Part shown: positions 60,280-64,000 of the stretch, piece after piece
Layout: every line of letters begins with the position of its first letter
Numbering within the stretch: the stretch's first letter is position 1
Origin: Candidatus Caenarcanales bacterium
GTDB taxonomy: Bacteria > Cyanobacteriota > Vampirovibrionia > LMEP-6097
Assembly (NCBI GenBank): GCA_022447685.1
Contig: JAKVAO010000005.1
Coordinates: 1-64,000, forward strand
Reading direction: 5' to 3'
Length of the DNA stretch: 64,000 nucleotides
Program-made: the position numbers and the translations under genes
The notes under the pieces: generated by a model
What the model saw: only the letters and a program-made list of their open reading frames with translations
Told to the model about the DNA's origin: nothing
The model's database searches: none

Positions 60280-62799
60280 GTGAATTTAGAAACCCACAGT
60301 ACAGATAAAAAGATTAGCATTTTAAGCGGTTTAAATCCAGCACAAAAATCAGCAGTCGAGCAAAGAGGAGCCCCACTCTTGGTATTGGCGGGTGCAGGTA
60401 GTGGTAAAACCAAAGTTTTGACCCATAGAATTGCCTATATGATCGAATCTGGGGTCCATTCTGGAAATATTCTTGCGGTAACTTTTACCAATAAAGCAGC
60501 GAAGGAAATGAAGGCTAGGCTTACGAATATAGTCGGTGAAGAGGGGATTAAATATTCTTGGATTGGAACTTTTCACGCGATTTGCGCGCGGGTTCTAAGA
60601 GCTGAGATCGAGAAACTCAAGATTCCAGCAGCAGATGGCACTGTCAGAACTTGGAATAAGAACTTTGTGATTTTTGATGAGACTGACTCTATAAACATAG
60701 TGAAAGAAGCTATTAAGAGTCTGGATCTTGATCCTAAGATTTATATCCCTAAGACTATTCGCTATAGAATCAGTGAAGCTAAGAATGAGAAGAGATTGGC
60801 TAAGGATTTCAGTACTGATTCTACTAATTTTAGAGAAGAGAGAATCGCTCAGATCTATGTGAAATACGAGGATTTGATGTCTAAGAATAACGCTTTGGAT
60901 TTCGATGATTTACTCTTATTTACAGTTAATTTACTGGAGCAAAACCCAGATGTCAGAGAATACTACTTCAATCGCTTTAAGCATATTCTAGTAGATGAAT
61001 ATCAAGATACTAACCACACTCAGTATGAGATGATTCGTTTGCTTGCAGAAGGTTGTAAGAAAGTAGATAGATCCAATGTCGAGAAATATAATCCAGCTAG
61101 TCATTGGAACTTTGCGCATAAATCTTTAACTGTAGTTGGTGATGTTGATCAAAGTATCTACTCTTGGCGTGGTGCTGATTTTAGGATTATTATTGGTTTT
61201 CAGACTGATTATCCGAGTGCTGATCTAATTAAGCTAGAAGCAAACTATAGATCTACTGGAAATATACTTTCTGTTGCTAATAAGATCATAGAGAATAACT
61301 CTGAGAGAATCGATAAGAATCTTCAAGCAACTAAAGGTGAAGGTGAGAAAATCACTGTTTTCGAGGCTCAGGACGAACTTGAAGAGGCGCAGTATATCAG
61401 TGCGGAGATTCAGAAGCGTGTGGCTGCTGGCTCACAGAGGCTTAAAGATTTTGCGATTCTTTATAGAACTAATGTTCAATCGAGGGTGCTTGAGGAGGCC
61501 CTGCTTAGAAGAAATATTCCTTATGTAATAGTCGGTGGTTTTAGGTTCTACGATAGAAAAGAAATCAAAGATATGATTTCTTATTTGAAAGTTCTTTATA
61601 ACCCTGCTGATAGTCAGAGCTTGAAGAGAGTTATAAATGAGCCGCGCCGCTCAATCGGCGCAACTACGGTGTCTAAAGTCGAAGAACACGCAGCGCATTT
61701 CGGTTATACACTTTATAGAGCTTTGCTGGAGATAGATGAAATTGAAAGTATATCTGCTTCAGCGAAAAAGAAAATCAAAGATTTTACTAATCTTATAGAA
61801 GACCTACGCCTTGCTGAGAAATCTTTAGACTTGGGAGATTTAGTGGATGATCTTTATCATAAGACTGGCTATGCTGATATGCTCAATAAATCTAATGATG
61901 CTGAGTCTGAATCGCGTATGGAGAATATCCAGGAATTGATCGGGGTAGCAACTGATTTTGCTTTGAACTCTGAGGATAATTCTCTTTCTGCTTTCCTTGC
62001 TGAGATTTCTTTACTTAGTGAAATGGAAAACTCCAAAGAAAACGCAAATGCAGTTACTATGATGACTCTGCACGCAGCGAAAGGTCTAGAGTTTCCAGTG
62101 GTTTTCCTTACTGGTATGGAAGAAGGGATTTTCCCTCATCAGAGAAGTTTGGATGCAAAGGACAAGACTCAACTCGAAGAAGAGAGAAGGCTTATGTATG
62201 TTGGTGTTACTAGAGCTGAAGAGAAACTCTTTATGACTCATGCGCGCCGTCGTAGGATCTTTGGGCAGACAGACTTTGCGCTACCTTCGAGATTTTTAGA
62301 AGAAGCTCCTCCAGAGTTACTTTCTGGTTACTATGGTCAATCTAGAGATAATGATGCTGGACCTAGTTATACTTCTAATCTTGGACATGGTTCTAAATCT
62401 TCAGGCTCTGGCTATTCTAATTCTGGTTACTCTAGAGAGTCTTTCGTAGACAATAGCTTTAGCCCTAGTGGTTTTAATTCATCTAAGTCTGCTAAGGTTA
62501 GACGTCCTGGTGCTAATTCCTTTGGTGGTACAAGTTCTTCTTCTGTTGAAGGTTATTATGACCAAGGGCGTGGTAGTGATGCTCGCTCTAACGCTAGGCG
62601 TGAAAATTCTGTTCCTAAGAATTTCAAAATTGAATTTGAAGTTGGAGATACTGTGAAGCACGCTAAATTTGGTGAAGGTAAGGTTTTACAGGTTCTAGGT
62701 TCAGGCGAGAAAATTCTTTATAATATTGAATTTACTGAAGCACAGCAGAAGAAACTTCTAGACCCTAAGTTTGCGAAGCTTATTAAAGTTAGTTCATAA
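60280..62799 (+). CDS. pcrA: PcrA/UvrD-type ATP-dependent DNA helicase
   Basis: SF1A 3'-5' helicase of 839 residues. Q motif LNPAQKSAVEQ, Walker A AGAGSGKTKVL (37-47), motif Ia AVTFTNKAAKEMKARL, motif II VDEYQDTNHTQY, motif III VGDVDQSIYSWRGAD, motif IV LEANYRSTGNIL, motif V TLHAAKGLEFPVVFL and motif VI LMYVGVTRAEEKLF are all present. After about 690 comes a Ser/Gly/Asn-rich linker of about 90 residues, then a Tudor-like end (VGDTVKHAKFGEGKVLQV) that binds RNA polymerase in PcrA/UvrD. The start is GTG 60280. Confidence 0.95.
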   Translation: MNLETHSTDKKISILSGLNPAQKSAVEQRGAPLLVLAGAGSGKTKVLTHRIAYMIESGVHSGNILAVTFTNKAAKEMKARLTNIVGEEGIKYSWIGTFHAICARVLRAEIEKLKIPAADGTVRTWNKNFVIFDETDSINIVKEAIKSLDLDPKIYIPKTIRYRISEAKNEKRLAKDFSTDSTNFREERIAQIYVKYEDLMSKNNALDFDDLLLFTVNLLEQNPDVREYYFNRFKHILVDEYQDTNHTQYEMIRLLAEGCKKVDRSNVEKYNPASHWNFAHKSLTVVGDVDQSIYSWRGADFRIIIGFQTDYPSADLIKLEANYRSTGNILSVANKIIENNSERIDKNLQATKGEGEKITVFEAQDELEEAQYISAEIQKRVAAGSQRLKDFAILYRTNVQSRVLEEALLRRNIPYVIVGGFRFYDRKEIKDMISYLKVLYNPADSQSLKRVINEPRRSIGATTVSKVEEHAAHFGYTLYRALLEIDEIESISASAKKKIKDFTNLIEDLRLAEKSLDLGDLVDDLYHKTGYADMLNKSNDAESESRMENIQELIGVATDFALNSEDNSLSAFLAEISLLSEMENSKENANAVTMMTLHAAKGLEFPVVFLTGMEEGIFPHQRSLDAKDKTQLEEERRLMYVGVTRAEEKLFMTHARRRRIFGQTDFALPSRFLEEAPPELLSGYYGQSRDNDAGPSYTSNLGHGSKSSGSGYSNSGYSRESFVDNSFSPSGFNSSKSAKVRRPGANSFGGTSSSSVEGYYDQGRGSDARSNARRENSVPKNFKIEFEVGDTVKHAKFGEGKVLQVLGSGEKILYNIEFTEAQQKKLLDPKFAKLIKVSS

Positions 62800-63035
62800 A
62801 TACGCCACTAGATTCCATCTTTTCAAAATAGTACCAGTTCTTGTTTTATGGTTTTCAGCCATCTAGATTTGTTGTTTTTACAAGCAACCTTGTTAAAAAC
62901 TTATGATAATTTCATAGGTCTTGACGCTTGTGTAAGATAATAACAAATTTAAGAGCTAGCTTAGCTATTCCTATATTAAAATAGTAATAAAGCTTCTTAA
63001 TAATCACTTAAGCTTTAACATTTTCTTCAGGGAAT

Positions 63036-64000
63036 ATGGTTGTAACTACAAACACGAGTTTTGTAAACCCTGGACCTAAAGTGCTGGCGCGTACCTTTGG
63101 GACTAATAGTGCCGTGCCAGAAAATAGTCAGGCTCAAGGACTAGAGAAATTAGGATTAGATAACTTAGAGAAAGATTACAAAGCTCAGCTTGAACGTTTA
63201 TATAAATTACAAGGAAATGAGAGAGATACTTCTCTAGTTCAAGATCCTACTGCTAATGAAGAAAAGACAGAGTCTTCTATTGATGGTGAAACTGCAAAGC
63301 CTAAAGAAGGAATACTTGACGCAATATTAAACCCTGTTCGTGATAAGGCACTTGCTTTCCAGGCTGAGCATAAGAACAATATAAAAAGTTTTACCGGGTT
63401 TGGAACTAGAGCTAGTATTGCCGCTAATGCTTCTTCTCTTGCAGAGTCTGAGATTAAAGCTACTGGAGTTGCTGGGGAATTGGCTACAAATGCAAGTCTT
63501 ATCGTTACTGGTGGTGAGGGAGCCTTAGAGGGCTTGAAGAAAAAAGACTTCTGGTATGCTCTAGGTAAGTCCTTAGATGCTCTTGTTGGAGCTACCGTAA
63601 AACGTGAATGGCAGTTTGTAACTAGAATCGGTCCAGCAATGTCTAATCTCTCTACAGCGATTAGGCAGAAATATGGTATCGAGGAATTTGAGAGTTTTTC
63701 AGAAGGTTTAGTCCTTGGATTGAAGGAAATGGCAACTTTTGTTCAAAAATTACCTAAGATGGGTTTTAGTGCATTTAAGTCAGAGAACGCTGATGAATCT
63801 AACGCTTATTCAGGTGGTGGACCACTTATCTCTATGATTGGTAGCCTTGGTAATATTGTTTCATTCTTACCAATTTTAATTCCAGAGCAAGCCAAGATAC
63901 CACTTAGAGTTATTAGTTATCCATTTAGAACTGCTGGTGCAAGTATGATTGATTTCTTTGAAGGTCTTAGTCAAGATCCTAAGAGTCAGTTCTCGGGAGC
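63036..64000 (+). CDS. Unrecognised protein, start only (runs off the window)
   Basis: From ATG 63036 the frame is open for 321 codons to the window end. CAGGGAAT before the ATG is a weak ribosome binding site. The N-terminal 90 residues are polar and acidic; then Ala/Ser/Leu-rich helices (TRASIAANASSLAESEIKAT) and Gly-containing hydrophobic segments (GGGPLISMIGSLGNIVSFLP) suggest membrane association. No signal peptide or known domain. It resembles the 46852 protein in general layout, not clearly in sequence. Confidence 0.65.
   Translation, partial: MVVTTNTSFVNPGPKVLARTFGTNSAVPENSQAQGLEKLGLDNLEKDYKAQLERLYKLQGNERDTSLVQDPTANEEKTESSIDGETAKPKEGILDAILNPVRDKALAFQAEHKNNIKSFTGFGTRASIAANASSLAESEIKATGVAGELATNASLIVTGGEGALEGLKKKDFWYALGKSLDALVGATVKREWQFVTRIGPAMSNLSTAIRQKYGIEEFESFSEGLVLGLKEMATFVQKLPKMGFSAFKSENADESNAYSGGGPLISMIGSLGNIVSFLPILIPEQAKIPLRVISYPFRTAGASMIDFFEGLSQDPKSQFSG

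Overview
The window is AT-rich bacterial DNA, densely coded on both strands, from a flagellated, Gram-negative-type organism. Envelope genes include lpxA (lipid A), murB, glmU, lspA, several lipobox proteins and an O-antigen ligase-like protein. Two flgK and two flgL genes show that a flagellum is made. Lineage is inferred only: an AT-rich, flagellated, lipid-A-making genome with many unrecognised long proteins would fit a non-photosynthetic cyanobacterial relative (Melainabacteria/Vampirovibrionia) or a similar poorly sampled phylum. This cannot be settled without a search.

Layout. 1-7.6 kb is a worn region: an IS110-type transposase cut by the window edge, two genes split by in-frame TAG codons (726 and 7011), a gene split by a 16-bp tandem duplication (3359-3392), a DUF4143-type ATPase, a Tat/lipoprotein superoxide dismutase and a folP operon. 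7.6-26.4 kb is mostly core: uvrB, lspA, a MazF-type toxin-antitoxin operon with a third coupled gene, nadA, trxA, lpxA-def, a class D beta-lactamase-like lipoprotein facing a LuxR-type HTH gene, argS, an ApaG-YccV fusion and glmU. 26.4-38 kb is a leftward flagellar block, flgK-flgL-flgL-flgK, followed by three unrecognised genes and a strong terminator. 38-52 kb holds mnmA, pyrB-pyrK, a sulfotransferase-like gene, grpE, a TrkA-type protein, truA, murB, gatA and a DNA polymerase III delta-prime-like gene. 52-58.5 kb carries a purple acid phosphatase-like enzyme, a family 2 glycosyltransferase, galE and a second sulfotransferase-like gene with a 123-bp in-frame tandem repeat. 58.5-64 kb contains a 5'-damaged orphan gene, an SMF/DprA-like Rossmann protein, a PcrA/UvrD helicase and the start of another orphan that runs off the window.

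How the genes work together: cell envelope (glmU, lpxA, murB, lspA, O-antigen ligase-like, galE, glycosyltransferase, two sulfotransferase-like proteins), motility (flgK/flgL), nucleotide and cofactor synthesis (pyrB, pyrK, folP, nadA), translation and RNA modification (argS, gatA, mnmA, truA, def), and DNA repair or replication (uvrB, pcrA, delta-prime). About a third of the genes are long, often coiled-coil proteins that I do not recognise.

The best candidates for something undescribed are the ApaG-YccV fusion (domain order opposite to eukaryotic POLDIP2), the K-L-L-K flagellar junction operon whose four proteins share one inserted module, the palindrome-bounded in-frame repeat in the sulfotransferase-like gene, a 23-nt sequence shared by two distant loci, and a 26-residue membrane microprotein with a strong ribosome binding site. 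I saw no tRNA, rRNA or CRISPR array.
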